Of a stretch of 64,000 nt of DNA, positions 1-11,307 are shown in pieces; position 1 is the first letter of the stretch; the number at the start of each line of letters is the position of its first letter. This stretch comes from Lindgomyces ingoldianus. Taxonomy: Eukaryota > Ascomycota > Dothideomycetes > Pleosporales > Lindgomycetaceae. The stretch spans positions 383,254 through 447,253 of the forward strand of contig NW_022985197.1 of assembly GCF_010093535.1 (NCBI RefSeq). The letters are read 5' to 3'. The notes under the pieces were generated by a model that was not told the origin of the DNA, did not search any database, and saw only the letters and a list, made by a program, of their open reading frames with translations. Both the position numbers and the translations under genes were made by a program.

Positions 1-430
1 CCACACCTGCAATCGACCTGCAATCGCCGTCCACCACCGTCTCCGACTCTCCGCCGCCTAGACAATGTCCAATCCACTCGCTGCCCTGTGTCGCTAGCTC
101 CCCTGGACCGACTCTCGGACCTCCCGGACGCTGGTATCGCGGCCAACGCACTATTGATACATGTTCACCGCCCGCACCCATTGTCACGCCAAACTCCTGC
201 GTACTGTTCCATTTGGGCCTGTGAATGTTCGAAACTTTAGGATCCACCACGTCACAATCCACAACGTTGGTGATAGACCCTTGCTTGCCGCTATAGACCC
301 TGGCCTTGGCGTCCAAATTCGGAGGCTGGCGGTTTAGTCCTTCAACCCGCAAACAGAACTCTCGCCTTCACGACACGCCCGCACATAACCCTTCCCTCGC
401 CCCCCCCCGGGGTCAGTGCACTCCGTAAAT
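1..430. other. upstream region of the FLC/TRP-like gene
   Basis: I see no coding region here. It is a C/T-rich leader-like sequence running up to the ATG at 431 and presumably holds the promoter and 5' UTR of the next gene. A run of C and G precedes the ATG at about 401-412. Confidence 0.5.
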
Positions 431-3400
431 ATGGCTTCCTCGTTTTCTTCTCGGTCGGCATTCGCCCTCTTCGTCGCCATTCTCTCCTTTCTCGGTGCTG
501 CGCTGGCCGACAACACCAAATACGTTACCGGGACCGTCAATGGACAACAGGTGTATTTGAAAGATAACCGACGACCGGCGCTGTACACTGGGAACTTTGG
601 AGACTGCATGGGCAGCAGCACCGTCAATGTGACGCGATTCGATGCTGCGTACTACAAGGATAACATGACTGTGCTTTTCCACCTGGCGGGAGAGACTGCT
701 CTGACGAACGAGGCTCTTATGAGTAGGAAACGCATGCTTGGACTGGTCTGGAACTCCGGCTGACAAGAGGACAGTGTACATCGGGGTATTCGCTTACGGA
801 GAAGGTCGATTCGACTTGACCTTCAACCCGTGCAGCGCAAACATCGCCAGGTGCGGAACATTCATTCAGTGCTTGTGTGCATACTAACAAATCGTAGTCT
901 ATGTCCTATGCGAGCCGGAATCCCAATCGAGGCCAACGGTATCATTCCCATTAGCCAGAGCGATGTCGCCGGGATCCCATCGCTCGCTCTAGTTATTCCC
1001 GATTTTGAAGGAGAGGCTATCCTGAGGATATTCGCAAACTCTACACAATCTGAAATTGGCTGCTTCTCTGCCGTAGTTACCAATGGCAATACTTTTTCGC
1101 AGCCGGAAGCTGTGGGCTCGATTCTGGGGATATTCACCATTGTTGCTGTCATAGCGTCGTTCGCTACTGCCATCTACGGCGACAACATCCCGGTCATGCG
1201 CAAACACTACGCACACTCGCTATCCGTCCTGGTGGTGTTTGCTGTGTGGCATCACATCTTCTTCAGCGGAGCTCTTTCCATGAACTGGCCGAGCGTGCTG
1301 GTAGCGTTCTGGAGCAACTATGCTTGGGCTGGTGGGATGATATATACGGAGGCCATGCAAAACTCTATCAATAATTTCGTTGGATCCAACAAGGGCAATA
1401 CCTCGGCGGTCGGAGCTGCCGGAGTTGGTACCTCCAACGAGAATCTCGGAGGCGGATACGATATTTCCAAGATTTACAAGCGCGACGTGTACAATAATGC
1501 TCTGAATGTCCCTGGACTCATGAGGCGGAGCAAGTTCAACCGGGTGGCTCGCCACCTTGAGGAGCACCTTGCAAAGAGAGAACTTGCCAACAGCACGGAT
1601 GGTTTCTCGTATTATGGCCGTCCGGTCAAGCCAGGCCTTCCACTACCAGGAAACTATTCCGGATTCGCCGGAACGCTTGCAGAGGAGAATATCCCGGCGT
1701 CGAATGCATTCATGACCGGGTTCCTCTGGTTCCTCATCCTTATGGTCATAGTGGCCGCCTCGGTTATTGCTCTCAAGTTCACCTTGGAGGCCCTGATCAA
1801 GACGAAGTTGGTGAAGAATGATCGACTTGCTTTCTTCAGAACGCACTATCTCGGCTACACGGCGCTTGCTGTTCTTCGGACCCTGTTCATCGGATTCTTC
1901 ATGCTTATCTTCCTTTGTCTTTTCCAGTTTACTTACCTTGGATCTACTGGCCCTGTGGCCATCGCCAGCATCGTCTTCCTGATGATGTTGGTCGGCCTGG
2001 GCGGAATTGCAGGCTACGCTTGCTTCTACAGGATCAAATTCGGAAATTATGTCTCGGAACCAGACCGTCTTAATCTAGAGAAGAGGAAGGCCTTAAAGTT
2101 CATTCCCTGGTACGGATTCTCACGGGCAAGCGAAGGGGCACGGTCGGAAGATAAAGTTTATGCTGGTTCCCTGCCGTGGTGGAGAGTTCGGCCTGCTTCT
2201 GAGGAGGATAAATCAATCCATGATGATGAGGCCTTTACCAAGAAGTTTGGCTGGCTTGCTTCCCGCTTCCGTAGGACTCGCTGGTGGTTCTTCGTTGTTT
2301 GGCTGGTCTACGAGTTCGTGCGAGCATGTTTCCTTGCTGGCGCCTCCGGACACCCCATGACCCAAGTTTTTGGCCTCCTCGTGGTCGAATTCATTGCATT
2401 CATTGGCATCATCATAATGCGTCCTTTTGAGGGGCAACGGTTGAACCTACTTGTTGTCTATCTCCTTGGATTCAGCAAGGTGGCTACAGTCGCGCTCTCG
2501 GCCGCTTTTGATACCCGGTTCAACCTCCCACGCATTCCCACTACCGTTATCGGGATCGTCATTATCGTCATCCAAGGGATTCTCACCATCATCGTTCTCA
2601 TGGCGATTGTGCTAGGAGCTATCTCCAGTTACATGTCGGTGATGCGTAACCGGGAAGACTTTAGACCCAAGAAGTGGGTTCCTTACCGTAAGAGGTACTT
2701 CAACCACATCGACCAAAAAGAGAAGGACGCTCCCCCTTCTCCGCCACCCCCTCCACCACCAGAACCAGAGCAACCCAAGGGCCCTTACTTCAGCGTCAAT
2801 TCTATCAAGCGAATGCCAAAGATTGAGGATGAGGATGCCGAATTCGTAGCGGAGATCAGTGGCGAACCCAATATGTCCCAGGTTTCATTAGCGTCTAGGA
2901 ACATGGCTGAAGCTGCTGAGATTCAGAACCGCCCCAGCAGAGCTCCGAGTATCCGGTCCCAGATGTCCTTCACCAGCCTTCCGTATGGCGCTCGCGTCCA
3001 CCGCGCGAGCTGGAGTTCCCGAGACTTCAGTGACTATCACGGCCATAACCGACAGCGTACGCTGAGTTCTACTATGCCGCTCGCTCCCGAGCCCCCTAGT
3101 CGACCAGCAAGCCGGACTCTGCCTGCACTCAACGCACGTTTTGCCGGCAGCAGCGAGAATGTGAATCGTCAAGCTAGTCCACTATCTAGTCGACCTTTGA
3201 CACCGGTCATGTCGCCAGTGGAGATGGGTCGCGAGTCGAATAACCCTAGTCCCCTTGCTCGACCAAAGAGCAGACCCAGCGTCGGCGCTCCGAGGACTTC
3301 CAGACCGCAGCTACAGACGCTGATGAGTGAAAACGAGATCCCAAGTTTGCCGCAGATGAAACATGCGAGGGATGCTGCGAAACCTAGCGCGGTGACATGA
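431..3400 (+). CDS. FLC/TRP-like multi-pass membrane protein (ML-like plus TRP domain)
   Basis: Three exons, 431-722, 775-850 and 898-3400, encode 956 residues. Introns 723-774 and 851-897 have GT-AG ends and CTGAC/ACTAAC branch points, and the joined frame closes exactly. I chose ATG 431 because it begins a clear signal peptide (residues 1-26, ending ALA|D). Residues about 27-170 form an ML-like lipid-binding domain; the middle exon supplies its conserved FDLTFNPC segment, and exon 3 continues with SLCPMRAGIPIEA. About nine hydrophobic segments follow, then a cytosolic tail with a polyproline run (PPSPPPPPPPEPEQP) and many Ser/Arg/Pro residues. Family knowledge: yeast Flc1-3 and fission yeast Pkd2 act in ER/plasma-membrane FAD or calcium transport and cell-wall maintenance. 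The long tail is typical of filamentous fungi. The family call is firm; the exact transport role is inferred. Confidence 0.9.
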
Positions 3401-5123
3401 GCAGAAGTGAAGCACGGAGGAGCCGCAAACGGAACGGAGTGATTAATGAAGACGCTTGAGGACGATTATTCCTCATCTCAACAGCTTTCCACAGCTTAAC
3501 GAAGTCATGATACGAAAACAAGTCCTGAGCGCGAATGAGCGAGCGTATTTTTGATCAGAGCAGAGCAGAAATTTTGTTTTTTGGTGCGTTGCATGAATAC
3601 CTTTATTGGCGTTATCGTAGTATGGTTTCCGGCATCAGCGTGATATGATAGCGCACATTCACACACACTCTCTCATCCAATCACTCACTTCATTCAATTC
3701 GACCTGGGAGAGCAGAAACTGACCAGGGCAAATGGATGTGGTACTAGCATTCCTTTCCTTATTCAGATTCGACCACATTGCATTAGACGCATCGGCATCA
3801 GACTCCTGAAATGGATGTCCTTTTGGCGCTGGGAAATTTTCTCTGAATGGGGACTTGAGAGGAGGGAGATTGATATTAGATTGTTCATTGCATTGATCAT
3901 GTGCTACCTGGACTGGTGATGATGGCGGGCTAGGTAGATAAGCGGGATGGATGCCGGAATAATTAATGAATATGCAATGCATCAGGGTAGCTTTCTGCTA
4001 TACATGGCCTAGAATCCTGATATCGGTTGATGTCTTGATAAGATTCCTCGAGAAGAGCGAGCCCTACGTGCCTGTTCGAAATCCGGGGGTTTGGGGAAGA
4101 GGAGTATACATGACCAGGTGTGCTATCTCTTACCTCGTGAGTATATAATCAGGACAACGAACAATAGCAGAGATGCTCAAGCCCGTCGCTCCACTCTCTT
4201 TGGGTATCCATGTCCCTCTCGTTCCCAATCTAACGGGTGATGATGGCAGAGCTGTCAAGGTCCGGGAACAGCTGGAGCACGATTTAGATCACCATGGGTG
4301 GAAGCTCCATCTTCAGTTCCCGATCATTCTGTCATGGTATTGTTGGGTTTGTCTCACCAATACCATTGTTGCGTGCTGCCAGCTCCCCTGCCCCTGTTTG
4401 CATCCTTGTAAGCTGTGGCGTTTGCACAGCGGATGCAGGATGGACGCACTGACCAGAGTTTCCGAGACCGCGGATTGAAAGGCGTTATGGTTTAAGAAAT
4501 GTTAGAGCTACGTCACCAAGGTCAGACGAAGGATGCACGATGTCTGGTTTCCAAGGCTGGCTGGTTGGGCAGATGGATTGTTGAGGTTCTGGAATGAGGA
4601 GCAGCCACACTTTGCCTCCACACTAAAGCGATTCGCAGCTCAAATTTAGGAGTGATAGGCCGATAACATGCCAGCCCTCTCTTGTCACGGAACGTGTATC
4701 CGTTACAATCTGTCTGGAGTACGCAAATGGGACAAAAATTGTCGATACCTATCCCGCATCTCGATCACGCCGTTGTCAAGCCACACAAACCTCGCCGATC
4801 CCTCCTAAAACTGGCCAAATGACGACACATGAAAATTTAAGCTTGTGGCGCATGATGTCGAAAATGGGCGTCGCGTGCAGAAACCGCAGGGATTAGCCTG
4901 TCATACGATACTAGATTGGGATGGCAGGCGAAGATCGATGCCTGTTTCGGAAGACGCTAAGTTGAGCAGGTCAAAGAGCAGGTTTTTGGTAGGCGGGCCG
5001 GGGAAGTGTTTGTGTGAAGGTGTTGTGATCAAACGCTCTGACGGCGATAGATGGACAGAGATTGCAGGTGGCAGGCGTGCGGCGGGAATTTGAAGGGGAG
5101 GAGAAAGAGCAAGGATGTTTAAA
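3401..5123. other. intergenic stretch, no supported gene
   Basis: About 1.7 kb between the FLC-like stop and the promoter of the next gene. It contains several short open frames of 60-107 codons on both strands, none with recognisable family features or convincing splice continuations. It holds the 3' UTR of the upstream gene. I see nothing else I can name. Confidence 0.5.
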
Positions 5124-5164
5124 TGACGTCACGCAGAGATTGGGCAGGCGGGAGTGTTTATAAG
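5124..5164 (+). promoter_or_regulatory. CRE-type palindrome and TATA-like box of the small-protein gene
   Basis: A perfect TGACGTCA palindrome lies at 5124-5131, the consensus for ATF/CREB-type bZIP factors (Atf1/AtfA in fungi). A TTTATAAG TATA-like box lies at 5157-5164, about 26 bp further on. Both are upstream of the leader of the 71-residue gene. The sites are seen directly; their use by a stress bZIP factor is inferred. Confidence 0.45.
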
Positions 5165-5412
5165 TGAGGAATGGAGGACTTGTCTAGCTCTACCTACAAA
5201 TCTTGCGATTTATTTGCAACTTTACAAACCACTACAACAAGCCCTTTTTCAGACAAAGAGAGAAAGTAAAGCTGTTTTATACAAGGTTTGTTGTCTTTCT
5301 CGCTCTGGAGATTTAACATACTGAATGACGGAACGCAGAAGCTTTACGACACAGCCATCGACCCCCCAAGTCCCAACGCACCTCTACCAAATCCTGCATC
5401 GCCACCGCTGAA

Positions 5413-5680
5413 ATGGGTGCCGTCGTATCTTGCGTATGTCTCCCTCATCACACCCACACAGCCCCGTGCTAACGCAAACGTACAGATTAAGTCCGTCCTA
5501 CGCACAATCGGCAATTGCCTGATGGCCATTGTCAACGGAATCGGCGCCATCCTAACCGCTATCATCAACGGCATCGTCACCCTCTTTGACATTATCATCT
5601 CCTGCCTTACCTGCGGACGCGGCGGCTCTAGGCGCAGGGGATTGAAGACGAGGACGCATCATCATACAAGTAGAGTCTAG
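5413..5680 (+). CDS. small conserved fungal protein with predicted N-terminal lipidation
   Basis: Exon 1 (5413-5433) encodes only seven residues, MGAVVSC. Intron 5434-5485 is GT-AG with a GCTAAC branch point, and exon 2 (5486-5680) finishes a 71-residue protein. Gly2 with Ser6 fits the N-myristoylation pattern, and the adjacent Cys7 is a possible palmitoylation site. A long hydrophobic, Ile/Asn/Gly-rich stretch follows (about residues 14-44), then a CLTCG motif and a short basic Arg/His tail. A probable 5' UTR intron at 5286-5338 would remove the only upstream ATG, leaving ATG 5413 as the first in the message, which supports this start. I recognise the pattern from uncharacterised small fungal proteins but know no function. 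Membrane association is an inference from the motifs. Confidence 0.75.
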
Positions 5681-6275
5681 TAGACCTTGGAACATCTACT
5701 GGAGCTTGATGAGGCGAGGCGAGGGGGCGAGGTAACGTGGAGAGAAGACTTTTCGACTTCGACTTTTGACCTATGTATTATGATGAATGCGTACGTGGAA
5801 TTGCGTGGTTATCGGACAGACAGACCCTAAGGATGTGAAGGGATAGGCATCAGGGAATTGGGGATGGATGCATTCTTGATGACGCCGACGGAACTTGTAT
5901 AGATACCCCACTTCACAAGGCTTTTTGAGAATGGAATGTTTTAACTGCACTCATTATTATTTGACTGAGGGAATGCCGCTACTAACGCAGGTACATTGAA
6001 GGAGCCAGAAATGACAGCCACAATCCTTGCAAACTTGACATGCCCATCATCACACAAAGTGGTGAGATTCCCGCAATTACACTCGATCATCTAATAATTG
6101 CCTCAGCCCGCATCAGCCACATTTAATGTGGCTTGCCGACCACAACCCTGACCCTGAACCCTGCTCGCAACAATAATTTTTTGAAACTGCATCTGGACAG
6201 TCACATTGCGCAATTCACTCTATTTCTCCCAACACATCGCCCAATTGCCCCTTTCCTCAACCTCGAACACTTATC
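5681..6275. promoter_or_regulatory. intergenic region and promoter of argininosuccinate lyase
   Basis: No gene seen. It includes a perfect inverted repeat, GCCACAT-TTA-ATGTGGC, at 6116-6132, about 145 bp upstream of the ATG at 6276, followed by a C/T-rich leader. The inverted repeat could be a dimeric factor site; no known factor is assigned. Confidence 0.4.
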
Positions 6276-7842
6276 ATGGCTTCCACGAAGAAAGTCGCAG
6301 AGAACATGCTTTGGGGAGGTCGTTTCACGCGTATGTTGCTTCTCAATGGCTTTGGGCTGGGCTTATCTAGCTTCGTTGGCAAAAGCTAGACACCTGAAGG
6401 TGCTATGAACTGACATGAGACACAGAGGGCCTCGACCCCTTAATGGAACAGTACAACTGCTCTCTCCCCTACGATCGGCTTTTTTACGCGCAAGATATCG
6501 CCGGCAGCATCGCCTTCGCGCGGGCAAACTTCAACAACGGAATCCTCACCGCCGATGAGTTCTCTGCGATTGAGAAAGGGTTTGCGCAGATAACAGAGGA
6601 ATGGAAGAGCGATTCTTTCGTCGTTAAACAGAACGATGAGGATATTCATACGGCGAATGAGCGGCGGTTGAGCGAGATTGTGGGCAAGGAGATTGGCGGG
6701 AAGTTGCATACGGGAAGGAGTAGGAATGAGCAGATTGCGACGGATATGCGGCTGTGGTTGAGGGAGGAGTTAAGGAAGATTGAGGGGTGGTTGGGGGAGT
6801 TGGTGATGTGTGCGGTTGGGAGGGCGGAGGCGGAGATTGAGGTTTTGGTAAGTCTCGCCCTTCTCATTCCCTTGGGAAGGAGGTGAACGGATGGATGGCT
6901 AATTGAAGGGGCTAGATGCCGGGATATACCCATCTCCAAAAAGCCCAACCGGTCCGCTGGTCCCACTGGCTTCTCTCCCACGCAACATCTTTCTCCTTTG
7001 AGCTCGAGCGCCTCCGCGAAGTCATCAAGCGCGTCAACCGCTCACCTCTCGGCTGCGGTGCCCTGGCCGGCAATCCCTTCAAGATCGACCGCGAAGCCAT
7101 GGCCAAAGAACTTGGCTTCGACGGCCTGCTCTACAACTCGATGAACGCGGTCGCGGACCGCGACTTCGTCTTCGAAACCCTTCAATGGGGCTCTAGCTTC
7201 ATGCTGAAGATTTCTAGATGGGCAGAAGACCTGATCATCTACTCGAGCCTAGAGTTCGGATTTGTGCGACTTGCGGATGCGTATTCGACGGGCTCATCGC
7301 TCATGCCGCAGAAGAAGAACGCAGATTCTCTGGAATTGTTGCGAGGGAAGTCTGGCCGTGCGTTCGGGCATATGGCGGGTTTGTATTGCACCATTAAAGG
7401 CCTACCGACGACATACAACAAGGACTTACAGGAATCTGTCGAGCCGCTCATTGACCATATGAAAACTGTCGGGGACAGCATTCAGATCGCTACCGGCGTG
7501 CTCTCTACTCTGACGATCAACCCGGAGAAAATGTTCGCAGCCTTAGCACCCGAAATGCTGGCTACAGAGTTTGCGGATTATTTAGTAAGAAAGGGTGTCC
7601 CGTTCAGGGAAGGCCATCATATTTCTGGCAGGGTGGTTGCACTTGCTGAACAAGAGGGTGTCCCAATGGATAAGCTGAGTTTAGAGCAATTGAAGGGTAT
7701 TGATGCCAGGTTGGGTGATGATGTAATTGAGTGCTTGGATTACGAGCGCGCGGTGGAATTGAAGGATGCGACGGGCGGAACGAGTAAGAGTGCGGTTAGA
7801 GAGCAGATTGAGGTTTTGAAGAAGACCCTCTCTGCGAAATAA
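6276..7842 (+). CDS. argininosuccinate lyase
   Basis: Exons 6276-6330, 6426-6847 and 6916-7842 encode 467 residues, the usual length for this enzyme. Intron 6331-6425 has a CTGAC branch point; intron 6848-6915 starts GTAAGT. The enzyme splits argininosuccinate into arginine and fumarate, the last step of arginine biosynthesis and part of the urea cycle. Visible signatures are MLWGGRFT at the N-terminus, the HTGRSRN substrate loop, GYTHLQ with the catalytic-region Thr163/His164 at the start of exon 3, and the fumarase/aspartase superfamily signature [10 protein letters not shown] at 285-294, with the catalytic serine in the GSS. No key residue is missing, and the frame is open throughout. It is expected to act as a cytosolic homotetramer. 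The usual yeast/fungal name is ARG4 or argH-like, but I leave the symbol blank because the species is unknown. Confidence 0.97.
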
Positions 7843-9183
7843 AGCAGCAAGGAAAGCGGGGTTACTTGGAGGGGGGAAATGGGAGGGGATTATTGGGATT
7901 ATCGGGTGATGTGGCGTTTAGAGCGATAAAAGTTTGCAGAGTTCTGGTGAGGGGTAGATTGATTTTCTCACATTTTCTAGAATGTATGAATATTCTTCTT
8001 TGACTATATTGAGGTGTGCTTGATGAGAGGGGTGGATGTAAAGGTGGAGATGGGTGGGGGGATGGTGGGGGTCTAGTCGGCGCCGTGACCTTTCTTACTT
8101 TGCGCCAGTCTTTCTCTCTATTGACCTTTAACTACAGTTATTTACTTTCATCTTTGAAGGGAATTTGGACCATTGCAGCAGGCAATCTACCCTTCATGTT
8201 TCATACCTTTTTTTTGGATTCGGAGCAGGGTTGAGACTCTGCGCGTCTAGCATTGAAACAGCAACACAATCATCGTACGTTTCGGCTACGTCTATGTTAA
8301 AATCTTTCGTGTCATAGCCTAGCTACACACCATCGCATTTCCCTGAAGCTCTGCAGACCCTTGTTAGTACTGCCGCTGGTTCTGCTGATAACTGAAAAAA
8401 AGGTACACAAGCCTATCACGCCCATAAGCTTCTAGAGCCCGTCATAATCGACCTCCATGTACCAAGTAGCAGCCAGATATCTCCTCTTAGCACTTTGAAT
8501 GGAATAAAAATGGGATATAAGACGCCTTAGACAAGATGGGCTGGGCGGCTTTAGGAATAGAAGGCGTGGCAGCGGAGAGTGACATATAGTCTCTAGCAAA
8601 TGCAGCTTCACCCTTGCACGCGTAAGGCATCGTGGTATATATACTCTTCTACACACATTATTCAACAGTGTTGAATATTCGTACCTTTTCGGTTGCAGGT
8701 TGGCGCAGCCCTGTAGAGTTGGTAGCCTAACAGCACGCTGTTGCGACACCATTTTGCCTGGCCCCTAAGCAGTCTTAGCTTCTCCAGCCACACCCGCACT
8801 ATATTTTATATAACTTGACTATGCTGTACAAAGGAGTACTTTCCTTATAATTTAGAGCCTCCACGGGTATGTCCAGTGGATCGACCGCCCTCCTTACTTA
8901 CGGTGGCAAAATGGAATTCGCTTAAGCAGCGTCCATCTAACAGCACGATAAAACTAGCTATAAAGAGCAGAGGAAGCCAGTGGAATGTAGTAGGAGTAGC
9001 TTGGCCGCTATCCCCGCTAGCGCAGTCGATGCAAATGCAGTAGTGTAGATCAAGGGTGAAGGAACGAGGGGAAGTATCTGAATAAAACGCTTTCAAGTAT
9101 ACGTTCCTGTACTAATGAGTCGCATGGAATACCTATGATTGACAGTGTATAAAATTAGGCGGGCTTCATATCCTATGCGTGCC
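7843..9183. other. intergenic stretch, no supported gene
   Basis: About 1.3 kb lying between the convergent ends of the lyase (+) and the TPR-kinase (-). It must hold both 3' UTRs. Open frames of 72-106 codons here lack family features. Nothing further can be supported. Confidence 0.5.
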
Positions 9184-11307
9184 TTACTCGTTCCCCCAAT
9201 CAGAGAAATCCTCTTCAAGAGAAACACAGCATATCCCACAGAAGCCCATACCCTCCCCGTCTTTGTTAGATGCAGTGATTAAGGAGACTAGAGAAGATGC
9301 GGTTGGACGCAATTGCTGCTCCGCCAAGAGCATTTGCTGAGTCCAGCCAAGTGCTCTATTGTCTGACAAGTTTCCTTTCCCTTCTAGCTCTGTAACAAAA
9401 GCTGGCAAAGCAGCCATGTTCGTACGGATGTAAACTTGCTTTAATCCATGCTGCTTAAAGTATTCGTCAATGTCCTGAACAGTTTGGCCTTTAAGAACAG
9501 CAACTATTTCCATGAAGACTACACCTAGGCTCCAGATATCGGACTTTGTATTCCGAGGTTCATGTAGAGCAACTTCAGGTGCGCAATATCTTGGGCTCAT
9601 TCCATTCACCATGCTCGCCGTAGTACTGCCACTTGCGTCTGTAAAGTCGAAAGATAGGCCGAAATCTGTATATAAGATAGTACCACGGTCCACGAGGATG
9701 TTACTAGGCTTGATGTCTTTGTGTCGAACGCCCTGCTCGTGTAAATATTCAAGCGCCGTAGCTAGGCAACCAAAGAAGGTTCGCAGTTCGGGATGATTGG
9801 AGACTGTGCAGTCCGTTAAGTACCTGCCTAAGTCCATTTCAGCAACTGGGGACATTATCAAGCCAATATATCGAGTGTCTGTATAGCTTCCGATCAACTC
9901 TACTATGTGGTGGTGCCTTAAGCGCTTTAGGAGTTGGATTTCAGCGATGAATTTTTTCATGTGTTCTTTCCTTGGGCCCCTAAAGGCGGTACTTCGGGGC
10001 ACTCGTTTTCTCGCGTATTCTTTGAAACTGGTCATACTAAGAACTTTGTCAACCTGTCCAAATCCACCGTTGCCCAAGACTCCCTTCGACTCAAAAGGAA
10101 GAGGGTCTCCTTGCTCGAAATGGCAGTGGTGTCCTTTTTCACCGTTCTCTAGATCCATTGATTTCGTCAGTACAGTATGCTGGGTATTAAAGAATGCCGC
10201 ACGGACACTTGGACTTAAGCATCCGGGCAGATTATGTTTTGTTACTGGCAGCCAATAATCGGAAAAGCCGACGTCAATGATGTCATCAAGAAAGTTGAGA
10301 TATCCAATGTTTCGAAGTATGACGTACGTCCGCGGCACCTTGCTCCATTCCGGATTTGAGTATTTTAACAGATTTGATATGTCGCGTATTTCTGATTCAG
10401 TATAGGATTTCCGGTAGTTTTGTGCGTCTGAGAAAAAACTATTCAGTCGACTAGTCAAGGTACGCTGAGCGGTAACACTTGTCGATAATATTGAGGTCCT
10501 CGGCGGCAATTGTTGTAACAAGCGTATGGTGTCAAGTGTCTTTCTATCATCTTTTCCGAAAGTTCTCTCTTGGCCATGTAATACCTGGCAGAGCACCCCT
10601 TCAGCTTCGCTGTACTTCTTTTGCTTATAAAGCGCCTTTCCCAGCCAATAGTTTGTATCAAGCGTAGCTGGATCGTCTGGTCCTAATATTCTCTCGTGCC
10701 TAGGCACTATCTGTCGGAGCACCTCCTCCGCTTCACTATACTTCTGCTGCTCGTGAAGCGTAATTCCCAGCCAGTGCTTTGCAGCAAGAGTGCCCAGATA
10801 ATCCGGTCCAAAGCCTTTCTCATCTTGATGCACTGCTTTTCGGAACACTTCTTCAGCTTTCTCGTACTTTTTCTGCTCGTAGAGCGTAATTCCCAACCAG
10901 TGGTTTGTTTGGCGCGTGCCTATATAGTCTGGTCCAAAGCTTCTCCCGTATCTATGCGCGTTTTGTTGAAACACATTCTCAGCTTCATCGTACTTTTTCT
11001 GCTCGAAGAGAGTACTCCCAAGCCAGTACTGTGATTCAAGCGTGCCCAAATTGTCTGGTCCAAGAATTCTTTCATGCTCGTGTACTGCTTGCTGGAGTAC
11101 TTCCTCGGCTTCAATGTACTTCTCCTGCTCGTAAAGTGCACTCCCTAGCCAATACCTTGTCTTAAGCGTATCTGCATTGTCCAGTGCACATGTGCTTTCC
11201 GCCTCAGCTAAGGTTTGCCGAAATAACTTTTCGGCCTCGTTAAACTTCTTCTGCTGATAGAGTGTGATTCCTAATTTAATATTCTTTTCTTGTACAACAC
11301 TTGACAT
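9184..11307 (-). CDS. TPR-repeat serine/threonine protein kinase
   Basis: A single uninterrupted frame of 707 residues. The N-terminus has six near-perfect 42-residue kinesin-light-chain-type TPRs (about residues 10-262) built on the pattern YWLG-LYEQKKY-EAEEV. A linker of about 120 residues follows, then a complete protein kinase: glycine loop G412-N-G-G-F-G417, Lys434, alpha-C Glu456, catalytic loop HKDIKPSN (529-536), DFG (548-550) and APE (576-578). It should therefore be catalytically active. The tail carries FCGICC, a possible lipidation or metal site. The start is the first Met, directly before the first repeat. The next gene upstream on the same strand is a broken NLR, 1.1 kb away. 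Similar TPRs and kinases occur in fungal incompatibility/STAND signalling, so a role in non-self response is plausible but inferred; the substrate is unknown. Confidence 0.88.
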   Translation of the reverse strand: MSSVVQEKNIKLGITLYQQKKFNEAEKLFRQTLAEAESTCALDNADTLKTRYWLGSALYEQEKYIEAEEVLQQAVHEHERILGPDNLGTLESQYWLGSTLFEQKKYDEAENVFQQNAHRYGRSFGPDYIGTRQTNHWLGITLYEQKKYEKAEEVFRKAVHQDEKGFGPDYLGTLAAKHWLGITLHEQQKYSEAEEVLRQIVPRHERILGPDDPATLDTNYWLGKALYKQKKYSEAEGVLCQVLHGQERTFGKDDRKTLDTIRLLQQLPPRTSILSTSVTAQRTLTSRLNSFFSDAQNYRKSYTESEIRDISNLLKYSNPEWSKVPRTYVILRNIGYLNFLDDIIDVGFSDYWLPVTKHNLPGCLSPSVRAAFFNTQHTVLTKSMDLENGEKGHHCHFEQGDPLPFESKGVLGNGGFGQVDKVLSMTSFKEYARKRVPRSTAFRGPRKEHMKKFIAEIQLLKRLRHHHIVELIGSYTDTRYIGLIMSPVAEMDLGRYLTDCTVSNHPELRTFFGCLATALEYLHEQGVRHKDIKPSNILVDRGTILYTDFGLSFDFTDASGSTTASMVNGMSPRYCAPEVALHEPRNTKSDIWSLGVVFMEIVAVLKGQTVQDIDEYFKQHGLKQVYIRTNMAALPAFVTELEGKGNLSDNRALGWTQQMLLAEQQLRPTASSLVSLITASNKDGEGMGFCGICCVSLEEDFSDWGNE

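Noticed and set aside
3659..4478. Open frames of about 100 codons on both strands between the first two genes
   Set aside because: No domains, no splice continuation, and composition like the surrounding intergenic DNA.
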